From the NCBI RefSeq assembly GCF_947502995.1, contig NZ_CANNBW010000004.1, positions 1 through 64,000 of the forward strand: a DNA stretch of 64,000 nucleotides, read 5' to 3'. How positions within the stretch are numbered: the stretch's first letter is position 1; each line of letters begins with the position of its first letter. The stretch comes from an uncultured Tenacibaculum sp. (lineage in GTDB: Bacteria > Bacteroidota > Bacteroidia > Flavobacteriales > Flavobacteriaceae). The notes under the pieces were generated by a model. It was not told the origin of the DNA. It saw only the letters and a program-made list of their open reading frames with translations, and searched no databases. Below, piece after piece: positions 48,153-55,943 of this stretch. The position numbers and the translations under genes are program-made.

Positions 48153-48893
48153 ATGAGAAATACAAATAAAGAACTAATCTTTTTAAGAACATTTGCAATT
48201 ACAATAGCTTTAGGAATTATAACATTTGCTTCGTTAGCTTTTAAACAGTTCGGTATCAATAAAAAATTTGGTACTATAGATGTTGAACGAATTAATATTG
48301 TAGAAAATGATGGAACAGTAAAAATGGTTATTACCAACGCAAATCATTTTCCGAGTAAAGGAGATGAAGTGAATGGAATAGTTTATCATAAACGTACAAA
48401 AAGAGCAGGAATGTTATTTTATACAGAAGATGGTAAAGAATGTGGTGGATTCATTTATGATGGAAATAAAACAAAAAAAGGCCATAGTTCTGGACTTTCT
48501 TTAACTTACGATCAGTATGATGGAGATCAAGTAATGCAGTTAATGACTACAGATAATAAAGTAGGAGATAAGCGTTTTAAATCTGGATCATTAGTTTTTA
48601 ATGATCGGGGAGATTATGAAACTCATGCAAATACCAACAAAATCAATGAGGAGTTAGAGGCAATTAAAGACCCAAAAGAACGTAGGAAAAAATTTAAAGA
48701 ATATTGGAAAAAAGGAATGATAGGCTCAGTTAAAAGAGTAGCTTTAGGACAAACTCCAGGGAGACAAAATGGATTATTTTTATATGACGATAAAGGAAGA
48801 CCAAAAGCAAAGTTTGCAATAGATGAAACAAATAATGTTAAGTTAGAAGTTTATAACGACAAAGGTGAAGTAGTAAACTCTTGGCCAAAATAA
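48153..48893 (+). CDS. Membrane-anchored hypothetical protein upstream of the kinase
   Basis: Not recognised. A 246-residue protein with one N-terminal transmembrane segment (FAITIALGIITFASLAF, about 13-29) and a soluble, probably periplasmic domain of beta-rich character: KMVITNANHFPSKGDE, AGMLFYTEDGKECGGFIYDG, ALGQTPGRQNGLFLYDDKG. The second half repeats short LFLYDDKGRPKAKF / KLEVYNDKGEVV units. It lies 73 nt before the histidine kinase gene on the same strand and could be its sensor partner or target. Confidence 0.65.
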   Translation: MRNTNKELIFLRTFAITIALGIITFASLAFKQFGINKKFGTIDVERINIVENDGTVKMVITNANHFPSKGDEVNGIVYHKRTKRAGMLFYTEDGKECGGFIYDGNKTKKGHSSGLSLTYDQYDGDQVMQLMTTDNKVGDKRFKSGSLVFNDRGDYETHANTNKINEELEAIKDPKERRKKFKEYWKKGMIGSVKRVALGQTPGRQNGLFLYDDKGRPKAKFAIDETNNVKLEVYNDKGEVVNSWPK

Positions 48894-48914
48894 ATCAGTT
48901 TAATATTTGGGGGT

Positions 48915-48948
48915 TTTGCAAACAGGGAAATAAATTCTTGTTTGCAAA
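48915..48948. repeat. Perfect 10-bp inverted repeat before the kinase gene
   Basis: TTTGCAAACA, 14 nt, TGTTTGCAAA, placed 18 nt before the kinase ATG. It could be an operator or an mRNA hairpin; no T run follows, so termination is unlikely. Confidence 0.6.
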
Positions 48949-48966
48949 TTCCTATATTTACCAAGC

Positions 48967-50019
48967 ATGAAAACATTGTATTTTTTTAAAGAAAATAAAG
49001 GATTTCTTCTTTTTTTATTTTTTTTCTGTTGGGTGTTTGTTCTAAAAAATAGTATTGGTAACGCAAATTCATGGGAGGATTTTGTTTTTCATTTAGATGC
49101 ACCTATTTGGATATTTATTCAAGGAGTACTTATTTTTTTATTGACAAACTTTATTAAGCGAAAATTTTACGATTATAAACTAAATAAAGCTTCTTCTGTA
49201 AAGAAATATTTTCAATTCTTTTTAATAAGTTTTGTTCTTTATATGATTGCAAAAAACTTATTTGGTCTCTTAATTTCGTTTGCTTTCGATACGTTTTCAA
49301 GAAATTTCGGAAATTCTTTTATGATAACATATAAGCTTTTTAATCAGGCTATAGATTTTATCATTTTTGGAGGTATTTCTTTGGCGTATTTATATTCTAA
49401 AGAAAATAATGAGTACAGGAAACGATTAAATGCATATGAAATAGCCAATTCTAAAAGTAAAATTCAACAACTTAAATCACAACTTAATCCACATTTTCTT
49501 TTTAATAACCTTAATGTTTTAGACCAATTAATAGAAGAAGATCAAGACAAAGCTTCCGATTTCTTAAGGAGTTTTTCTGAACTTTATCGTTATGCGTTAA
49601 ATAGTGCTGAAAATGAATTAATTTCTATTGATGATGAATTAAGGTTTACTCAAAATTACTTTGAGTTAATGAATCAAAAATATGAAGGATATTATAAGCT
49701 GAATATAACTGATAAAATCAAAAAATCGAATATTGTTGTTCCTCCTTTTTGTTTACAAGTATTAATTGAAAATGCAATTCTACATAATTTAGGAACTGCA
49801 AGTAACCCTGTTAATATTCATGTTGATTTAGTAGAAGATGGAGTTGAAGTAAGCAACAATAAAATTGAATTGAAACATAAGAGAAAGGGAAATGGAGTTG
49901 CTTTAAAAAACTTAAATAAACAATTTGAACTTTTAACAAATACAACTATTAGTATTATTGAAAGAGAAAGTGATTTTACAGTTATTTTACCACTTATTAA
50001 AATAAATAGCCATGATTAA
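48967..50019 (+). CDS. LytS/YehU-type sensor histidine kinase
   Basis: A 350-residue membrane kinase. Four predicted helices occupy residues 10-150, then a short coiled segment, then the His_kinase domain: LKSQLNPHFLFNNLNVLDQLI with the phospho-acceptor His, the N-box LQVLIENAILHN, and GNGVALKNLNKQFELL as G-box. No PAS or HAMP domain. Its stop overlaps the LytTR gene start by 8 nt, so the two are made together and are a cognate pair. The signal is unknown. Confidence 0.92.
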   Translation: MKTLYFFKENKGFLLFLFFFCWVFVLKNSIGNANSWEDFVFHLDAPIWIFIQGVLIFLLTNFIKRKFYDYKLNKASSVKKYFQFFLISFVLYMIAKNLFGLLISFAFDTFSRNFGNSFMITYKLFNQAIDFIIFGGISLAYLYSKENNEYRKRLNAYEIANSKSKIQQLKSQLNPHFLFNNLNVLDQLIEEDQDKASDFLRSFSELYRYALNSAENELISIDDELRFTQNYFELMNQKYEGYYKLNITDKIKKSNIVVPPFCLQVLIENAILHNLGTASNPVNIHVDLVEDGVEVSNNKIELKHKRKGNGVALKNLNKQFELLTNTTISIIERESDFTVILPLIKINSHD

Positions 50020-50785
50020 AGTAGTAATTATTGAAGATGAAGCTCCAGCTAGAAAAAAGTTGAAAAGATATTTAGAAAAGTTAGATGAAGTTGTAGATGT
50101 TGTTAAAGAGATTGAAACTGTTTATGAAACAGAAATATTTTTAAAAACTTCACCAGATATTGATGTAATTTTTTCTGACATTGAGTTAAGAGATGGAAAT
50201 GTTTTTGATGTTTACAATCAAATTAATGTAGATTTTCCTATCATTTTTGCTACTGCTTACGATCAGTTTTGGATGAATGCTTTTGAAACTAGTGGAATAG
50301 AATATCTATTAAAACCTTATTCATATTCGCGTTTTGAAAAAGCATGGAAAAAATATCTTGCTCTCATCAATAAAAAAGAAGTTGATCATAATGATATATT
50401 TAAGAGGTTAGACGCTTACTATCAGGCTAAAGTAAATATAAAACCAGCATATAAAGACTATATATCGGTTAAATCTAATAATAACGAAATATACTTTTTA
50501 AAGGTAGCTGATATCATGTTTTTACAATCAGATTATGGTGTTGTATTTGCTGTCGATGAAAGAAATAAAAAACATTTATTAAATCAGGGAACTTTAAAGG
50601 AACTAGAAGAACTGTTAAATCCTACTGAATTTTTTAAGATTAATAGAAGTGAAATAATTAATAGAGTTTTTGTTGAAAAAATAAGTAGATACACTAAAAA
50701 TACTATAGCTATTCATATAAAATCACATGTGTTAAAAACTAGTCAAAGTAATACTTCTGCTTTTAATTCTTGGATGGGACTGTAG
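50012..50785 (+). CDS. LytTR family response regulator
   Basis: A 257-residue two-domain regulator. The receiver (about 1-120) has VIIEDEAPARKKL with the acidic pair, DVIFSDIEL with the phospho-acceptor Asp, and FATAYDQFWMNAFE plus YLLKPYS. The LytTR DNA-binding domain (about 150-257) has DYISVKSNNNEIYFLKVADIMFLQSDYG split here as YISVKSNNNEIYFL and IMFLQSDYG, and FFKINRSEIINRVFV. LytTR proteins bind direct repeats one 21-22 bp period apart; exactly such repeats lie on both sides of this locus (47921-47952, 51045-51076). Confidence 0.93.
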   Translation: MIKVVIIEDEAPARKKLKRYLEKLDEVVDVVKEIETVYETEIFLKTSPDIDVIFSDIELRDGNVFDVYNQINVDFPIIFATAYDQFWMNAFETSGIEYLLKPYSYSRFEKAWKKYLALINKKEVDHNDIFKRLDAYYQAKVNIKPAYKDYISVKSNNNEIYFLKVADIMFLQSDYGVVFAVDERNKKHLLNQGTLKELEELLNPTEFFKINRSEIINRVFVEKISRYTKNTIAIHIKSHVLKTSQSNTSAFNSWMGL

Positions 50786-50805
50786 TGTAATTTTAAAAAT
50801 AAAAT

Positions 50806-50840
50806 AAACCCCATCAAATCATAGCTTTTTGATGGGGTTT
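50806..50840. terminator. Bidirectional terminator between the LytTR gene and the right small transcript
   Basis: A 13-bp perfect stem AAACCCCATCAAA/TTTGATGGGGTTT with loop TCATAGCTT, flanked by AT-rich tracts. The TCATAGC loop matches the hairpin at 47746. Confidence 0.85.
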
Positions 50841-51002
50841 ATAAGTTTTAAAGAAACAGAAATTACATTTTCATTTTTCTAATTTTTTGTTTTTAGATTC
50901 ATTTTTCTTTAGCAAATTTCTTCCTTTTCTAGCAATTTTTTTTGTTTTCAATTCATTTCAATTTTACTTTTCTTTTTCAAAAGATTAAGTTGTTTTTCTT
51001 TC
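50806..51002 (-). ncRNA. Right member of the paralogous small transcript pair
   Basis: About 197 nt lie between the promoter at 51009 and the hairpin at 50840-50806. Blocks shared with the left copy are listed there. This copy also holds an internal repeat: on the minus strand AAATGAATT...AGAAAAGGAAG is followed by a second AAATGAATC...AGAAAAATGAAA. A TTG-started frame (50951 to 50871) gives 26 residues with KTKKIARKGR, matching KIARKGR of the left copy, but the upstream part of the frame is broken, which favours an RNA product or a decayed peptide. Confidence 0.5.
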
Positions 51003-51008
51003 TCAATT

Positions 51009-51076
51009 CAAATGTATAACGATTGTTTCTTTACTACAACCGGTATTGAGTGAAATGGATTTTATATTGAGTGAAA
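51009..51076 (-). promoter_or_regulatory. Promoter with 21-bp-period direct repeats, right copy
   Basis: Minus strand: ATTGAGTGAAA at 51045 and again at 51066 (period 21 bp, both exact), 5-nt gap, -33 TTG (51037-51039), 20 nt, -7 TACATTTG (51009-51016). All spacings equal those of the left copy. A third related site, AGTGAGTGAAA, lies at 51091. Confidence 0.75.
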
Positions 51077-51109
51077 TCGACAATATAATAAGTGAGTGAA
51101 AGTAGAAAA

Positions 51110-52429
51110 CTATTTTTCTAAGTAAATATCTAAGTCTGTAGCCTTAGTATTAATTTTATATGTAGGTGATTTTTGCCAAATAGTCCAACCAGTTTCTTTC
51201 CAAACTTTCGGAATAATAGGAGATTTAATACTAATGTAATCAGCGACCCATAACGGATATTTAGCAAATGTTTTATCTGTCAAGTGTCTGTTGGCAAAAA
51301 AATAGCTACAATAGATCATTGGTGTTCGACCAGATAAATTTTCAATAGTATTCAAAAAAATAAGTAATTCAGATTCTATATTCTTTAAGTTTGCATTTAT
51401 GTTAGAAGTTTCAATATCTACAATAGGTGGGAAGTCTTCGCGATTAACATCTTGTATTTGTTTCCAAAAGTGAATGGCTTGTTTTTTAGGATTATCTTCA
51501 ATTACATAATAATGATAAGCTCCTCTTTTAAATTTTTTATTTTTAGATTCTATCCAATTTATATGAAACTTCGGATCAATATAAGTTAAACCTTCTGTTG
51601 CTTTAGAAATCACAAAATGAATGCTATCAGGAAGTTTGTTTTCTAAGATATTACCATTCCATTTAGAAATATCTATTCCAAATTTCCTTTTTACACGATG
51701 AGTTTTAGTTTTTTTATTGGTATTTAAAACTGGGGTTTGATTTATTTTTCGGTGAATCTTTTGAATAGAATTTTGGATTTCTTTATTTGATTTATTTACA
51801 TCTGTATGTAACCATAAAAATGCTATAAATACCACTAGAAGGGTACAAATAACTTCAAAGATTCTTTTTTTATAAAAAGGCTTTTTCTCTTTTTCAGGAT
51901 TAATATCGTTGATAATATTTAAAATCTTATCTGAAATAACAACATTACCCATTACATTTTTTATGACAAAGTGACTATCGTTAAATTGAATTCCTTTATA
52001 AATAATTTCATCTTTAACATTTTTTATTTCTTCAGGTTTATCTGTGTAATCACCATTGTCGTTTAAGATGATTTTTTTGCTTTCTATTTTAATGTCATTA
52101 AAATCATTATTTAAAACAAATATTGGGTTTTTAACAAAATGCTGTTTTCTAAATATTGAAATAATTCCATTAGAATTAAGGTACTCTAACAAAGCTAATA
52201 ACTGACTAAATTCAACTATTGCTTTTTTTTGATTAATGGGGTTGTTATAAATTTTATTAGTAAGAAAATAAATAGCATATTGTTCTCTTAATTGAACAAT
52301 TAAAGTTTTCCCTTTTTCTTTAGAAAAGAATATTTTCTCAAGTAATTCTTTCAAATTAACAATACCATCTCTACGAAAAGAACTGATTTCGTGTAATAGT
52401 TGTACTTCAAAGTCATTAAAACTTTTCAT
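51110..52429 (-). CDS. Membrane-anchored GH25 family muramidase
   Basis: A 439-residue protein (ATG at 52429 preferred over an in-frame TTG at 52486, which lies in a terminator arm). The N-terminal 185 residues form a cytoplasmic domain of unknown fold, then one transmembrane segment (VICTLLVVFIAFLWL), a Lys-rich linker, and a C-terminal GH25 domain: KFGIDISKWNG (catalytic-site Asp), FVISKATEGLTYIDPKF, KRGAYHYYV, PPIVDIETSN with the Asp-x-Glu pair, MIYCSYFF and PLWVADY. It should cut peptidoglycan in the periplasm. The cytoplasmic domain is unusual for GH25 enzymes. Confidence 0.85.
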   Translation of the reverse strand: MKSFNDFEVQLLHEISSFRRDGIVNLKELLEKIFFSKEKGKTLIVQLREQYAIYFLTNKIYNNPINQKKAIVEFSQLLALLEYLNSNGIISIFRKQHFVKNPIFVLNNDFNDIKIESKKIILNDNGDYTDKPEEIKNVKDEIIYKGIQFNDSHFVIKNVMGNVVISDKILNIINDINPEKEKKPFYKKRIFEVICTLLVVFIAFLWLHTDVNKSNKEIQNSIQKIHRKINQTPVLNTNKKTKTHRVKRKFGIDISKWNGNILENKLPDSIHFVISKATEGLTYIDPKFHINWIESKNKKFKRGAYHYYVIEDNPKKQAIHFWKQIQDVNREDFPPIVDIETSNINANLKNIESELLIFLNTIENLSGRTPMIYCSYFFANRHLTDKTFAKYPLWVADYISIKSPIIPKVWKETGWTIWQKSPTYKINTKATDLDIYLEK

Positions 52430-52474
52430 AGAAGAGTAGTTGTAATTTGTTTGGTTATATTTTCTTGATTTTAA

Positions 52475-52510
52475 AACAGTATTCAAGAAATTGAATCTTG
52501 AATACTGTTT
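52475..52510 (-). terminator. Hairpin after the 508-residue protein gene
   Basis: A perfect 14-bp stem AAACAGTATTCAAG/CTTGAATACTGTTT with a 8-nt loop, followed on the minus strand by a short T run. It separates this gene from the muramidase gene downstream. Confidence 0.75.
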
Positions 52511-52535
52511 ATGGTATTAATAGTGTAGTGTTTAA

Positions 52536-54062
52536 TTAAGAATCTGATTTTCCATCATTACCAGAAGTATTATCTGTAGCAGCATTATTTTTAGTAGATG
52601 CTTTTTTAGAAGAACCAGTATCATCTGCGCTTCCTGCTTCATTATATCTATTAGGATAATATTTAGCTAACCAAGCTCTTGCAATTTCCGATTGTGTGAT
52701 TTGCTTTAAATAATAATTAATTGGAACTCCTAAATTTTCACCTCCAGCAATACATTTATCTACATAATCTTCCATTGCAGTCATCATGGAGTTTGTATCA
52801 ATCACTTTATTTTGTCCATCATCAATTTCTGCTACACCACTTAAAGTAGCTTTAATTGTCGCATTTTTTAAAGTGATCATTTGCTGTCCAGTTCTGGCAG
52901 CAGCAGCACCTTCGGCGATTGTATTATTAGCACTTGCTGTAGCTCCTTGTAATGTAGCTAACTCTTCCATTGTTTTAGCAGGATCAAAATCAGAGAAACT
53001 TTGTACTGCCATTTTTACTTGATTTGACTTTATAGATGGAATAATTCCCATAGTAATTAAAGTCGCATGTGAAGTTACATTTTGTGTGCTTAATAAGTTT
53101 TTTGCACTATCAGAGAATGTAGAACTAACACCAAAAGAACCTGTACCAGAAGCAAACCAACCTCCAATATCAAATGTTTCTTGCATAGAAGCAGCAATTG
53201 ATTCCATTCTTTGACTTGATTCTGATTGTGTAGTATTTAAAATATGAACCATTCCTACAAATGAAGAACCATAAGTTGCCCCTGAAAGTATTGAAAAAGA
53301 AGGGTTATTTTTCATATCTGATTTTGCTTCTATTGCAGCAATTGAAGCGGCATTATTTGTATTTATCTTATTACTTGGATACATAGCATTCCAAGATCTA
53401 ACAGCTTTATCTACATCTAAAACATAAGGCGCAAAAACTTGAGCGTTTTTGTGAGTACATGTAATTGTAATAACTAATGTACCAGCAATACTATGTCTTG
53501 AAAATTGACTATTTACTTGTTCTTGAGCAGTTGCGCTAGCTTGTGATGACTGCCCTTCACCGAAAATACTTAGTGATTCTTCTACGAAAGAAGCAACTGT
53601 TGCGGCATGACTCGCTGAAGTTTGAGAATTTTGATCGTAAGAAAAATATTGACTATTCATCTGTAAAGAATCACTAGAAATTGGCATTTGTTTTAATTGA
53701 CTTTTGTTGTAGTCAATAGGGCTTTCTACAGATTCGTTAACAGCATTCATTTTAGCTTTTAAAGGTTGAATTGCCTTTTCTGATTTAATTTTTGCTAAAC
53801 CATAAGCTATTGCAGCTTGTTGAACTTGTTTACCTATTTGTTCAGATTCTTTAATTAATTCATCTGTGTTAATTCCCATACCCATTGTTTCTTGTATGGT
53901 CATATCAACACTTCTTTTTAAAGAAATAAATGAATTTAATTCACTTTCAGCAGCATCTGCTGGTGCTTGAAGTTTTGAAATTTGAACTATATTTTCTAGT
54001 TTTTCTTTTGAAACGATGTTTCCTAAAACAAGAGACGGATCGTAAGGAATGGTTGATGGCAT
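52536..54062 (-). CDS. Unrecognised 508-residue Ala/Ser-rich protein
   Basis: Function unknown. The ATG at 54062 (MPSTIPYDPSLVLGNIVSKE) is preferred over an upstream start at 54107. No signal peptide. The N-terminal third is helical (IKESEQIGKQVQQAAIAYGLAKI-type heptads), the middle has beta character with a TLVITITCTHKNAQVF strand and Ser/Gly-rich segments, and the C-terminus is a low-complexity SADDTGSSKKAS tail. DPSLVLGNIV at the start resembles proteins also found in fungi and other bacteria, but that recollection is weak. It precedes the membrane-anchored muramidase gene on the same strand. Confidence 0.65.
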   Translation of the reverse strand: MPSTIPYDPSLVLGNIVSKEKLENIVQISKLQAPADAAESELNSFISLKRSVDMTIQETMGMGINTDELIKESEQIGKQVQQAAIAYGLAKIKSEKAIQPLKAKMNAVNESVESPIDYNKSQLKQMPISSDSLQMNSQYFSYDQNSQTSASHAATVASFVEESLSIFGEGQSSQASATAQEQVNSQFSRHSIAGTLVITITCTHKNAQVFAPYVLDVDKAVRSWNAMYPSNKINTNNAASIAAIEAKSDMKNNPSFSILSGATYGSSFVGMVHILNTTQSESSQRMESIAASMQETFDIGGWFASGTGSFGVSSTFSDSAKNLLSTQNVTSHATLITMGIIPSIKSNQVKMAVQSFSDFDPAKTMEELATLQGATASANNTIAEGAAAARTGQQMITLKNATIKATLSGVAEIDDGQNKVIDTNSMMTAMEDYVDKCIAGGENLGVPINYYLKQITQSEIARAWLAKYYPNRYNEAGSADDTGSSKKASTKNNAATDNTSGNDGKSDS

Positions 54063-54194
54063 AACTTGTAATTTTAAGTTTAGATATACTATAAAATTAC
54101 TTCTCAATTCATAAAAATATAGGTTGAAATAACTTAAAGGACTTTATTTAAGGAACGAGTGTCGTATTTAAAATCATCAGCGTAGTTAAGTGAA

Positions 54195-55097
54195 TTAAAC
54201 CATATTTTCATTGATGATATTAATGATTTTTTGCTGATCATCTTTAAAATCAAACCAAATAGTTTCTGTATCTCTTTTAAACCAAGTTAATTGTCTTTTT
54301 GCAAATCGTCTTGTATTCTTTTTAATTTCAGAAATTGCAAAATCTAAATCCCAGTTTCCATCAAAATATTCAAAAAGTTCACGATATCCAACAGTTTGTA
54401 AAGCATTTAAATCTTTATGAGGATATAAAGCTTTAGCTTCTTCTAATAAACCGTTTTCTATCATAATATCTACTCTTTGATTTATTCGATCGTAAATAAT
54501 TTCACGATCAGCAATTAATCCAACTTTAATAGATTTAAAATTTCTAGGTTCTTTTTCTTTATTGATGAAATAGGAGTAAGGTTTGTCGGTACCAATACAT
54601 ATTTCTAAGGCACGAATAAGTCTATGCGGATTATCAATTGCTATTTTTTCGTAAGATTTAGAATCCAATTCTTTTAACTTTTCTTGTAAAGTTTCAATGC
54701 CATTTTCTTCAAGCTCTTTAGATAAATTTTTTCTGATTTTTGAATCTACATCAGGAAAATAGTCTAAACCTTTTAAAACAGCATCAACATATAAACCACT
54801 TCCTCCAACCATAATTTGAGTTGGATTTTCAGTGAATAATTGATTAAGTTTTTTAATGGCATCTTTTTCAAAACTACCAACATTATAATCTTCAAAAACA
54901 CTTCTATTTTGAATAAAATGATGTTGAGCAGCTTCTAATTCAAAAGGTTCAGGAACAGCAGTTCCTATAGCCATTTCTTTATAAAACTGTCTAGAATCAC
55001 ATGATAAAATATCACAATTAAAGTGTTTTGCTAATTTTATACTTAGTGCAGTTTTACCAATTGCTGTTGGTCCTACGATAGTGACTAATGTATTCAT
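54195..55097 (-). CDS. miaA: tRNA dimethylallyltransferase
   Basis: Adds the dimethylallyl group to A37 of tRNAs reading UNN codons. The 300-residue protein starts with the P-loop VGPTAIGKTALSI, then DSRQFYKEMAIGTAVP, VGGSGLYVDAVLKGL, DNPHRLIRALEI and TVGYRELFEYF, with RQLTWFKRD near the end. Length normal. The ATG overlaps the stop of the channel gene by one base (TAATG), so translation is probably coupled. Confidence 0.96.
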   Translation of the reverse strand: MNTLVTIVGPTAIGKTALSIKLAKHFNCDILSCDSRQFYKEMAIGTAVPEPFELEAAQHHFIQNRSVFEDYNVGSFEKDAIKKLNQLFTENPTQIMVGGSGLYVDAVLKGLDYFPDVDSKIRKNLSKELEENGIETLQEKLKELDSKSYEKIAIDNPHRLIRALEICIGTDKPYSYFINKEKEPRNFKSIKVGLIADREIIYDRINQRVDIMIENGLLEEAKALYPHKDLNALQTVGYRELFEYFDGNWDLDFAISEIKKNTRRFAKRQLTWFKRDTETIWFDFKDDQQKIINIINENMV

Positions 55098-55921
55098 TAT
55101 TCGTGTAGCTTATTTCCACAATGATAACAGTAAATAGCATCATCATCATGGCCTTCTGTGGCGCAATGAGGGCAAGATTGTGTATTTAAATCTAATTCAG
55201 TTTTCTTTACGATTTCTGAAGAGACAATTCCTGTAGGAATAGCAATTATAGCATAACCCAAAATCATAATTGCACTAGCTATAAATTGTCCTAAAGGAGT
55301 TCCAGGAGCAATATCACCATAACCAACAGTTGTAAGTGTTACTATGGCCCAATATACACTTCTAGGTATACTTGTAAAACCATTTTCAGCTCCTTCAATT
55401 AAATACATTAATGAACCTAAAATGATACAGATAATTAATACAAAAAATAAAAAAACTGAAATTCTAGCTAAACTAGCTTTTATTGCTTTTGCTAAATGAT
55501 TAGATTCTCCTATAAATCGTGCTAATTTTAAAATTCTAAATACACGTAATAGTCGCAATGCTCTTAAAGCAACTAAAGTATTCGTACCTACAAAAATTAC
55601 GGAAAGATATTTAGGAATGGTAGATAAAAGATCGATGATACCATAAAAACTAAAAATATATTTTGAAGGTTTTTTAATAGAAATAATTCTCAAGATGTAT
55701 TCTATAGTAAAGAGTATTGTTATTACCCATTCTGATATATTTAGAACATAACTGTATTTATTATTAATGGTACTTACACTTTCTAACATAACAATAGTTA
55801 TACTAAAAAGGATAGCTATTAAAAGAATTACATCAAAAAGTTTTCCTTCAGGTGTATCTGCTTCATAAATAATTTCATGAAGTTTTTGTTTCCAGTTTCT
55901 TTTTGTTTTTTGAGTACTCAA
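55097..55921 (-). CDS. Voltage-gated-type potassium channel with C-terminal zinc ribbon
   Basis: A 274-residue ion transporter with six transmembrane helices. S4 is arginine-rich (RALRLLRVFRILKLARF), and the selectivity filter TLTTVGYGD precedes S6. After S6 a short cytoplasmic tail ends in CPHCATEGHDDDAIYCYHCG, a two-CxxC zinc ribbon that is a small addition to the minimal Kv fold. It overlaps miaA by one base. Confidence 0.9.
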   Translation of the reverse strand: MSTQKTKRNWKQKLHEIIYEADTPEGKLFDVILLIAILFSITIVMLESVSTINNKYSYVLNISEWVITILFTIEYILRIISIKKPSKYIFSFYGIIDLLSTIPKYLSVIFVGTNTLVALRALRLLRVFRILKLARFIGESNHLAKAIKASLARISVFLFFVLIICIILGSLMYLIEGAENGFTSIPRSVYWAIVTLTTVGYGDIAPGTPLGQFIASAIMILGYAIIAIPTGIVSSEIVKKTELDLNTQSCPHCATEGHDDDAIYCYHCGNKLHE

Positions 55922-55943
55922 AGCAGTTATTATTTGAGCAATA

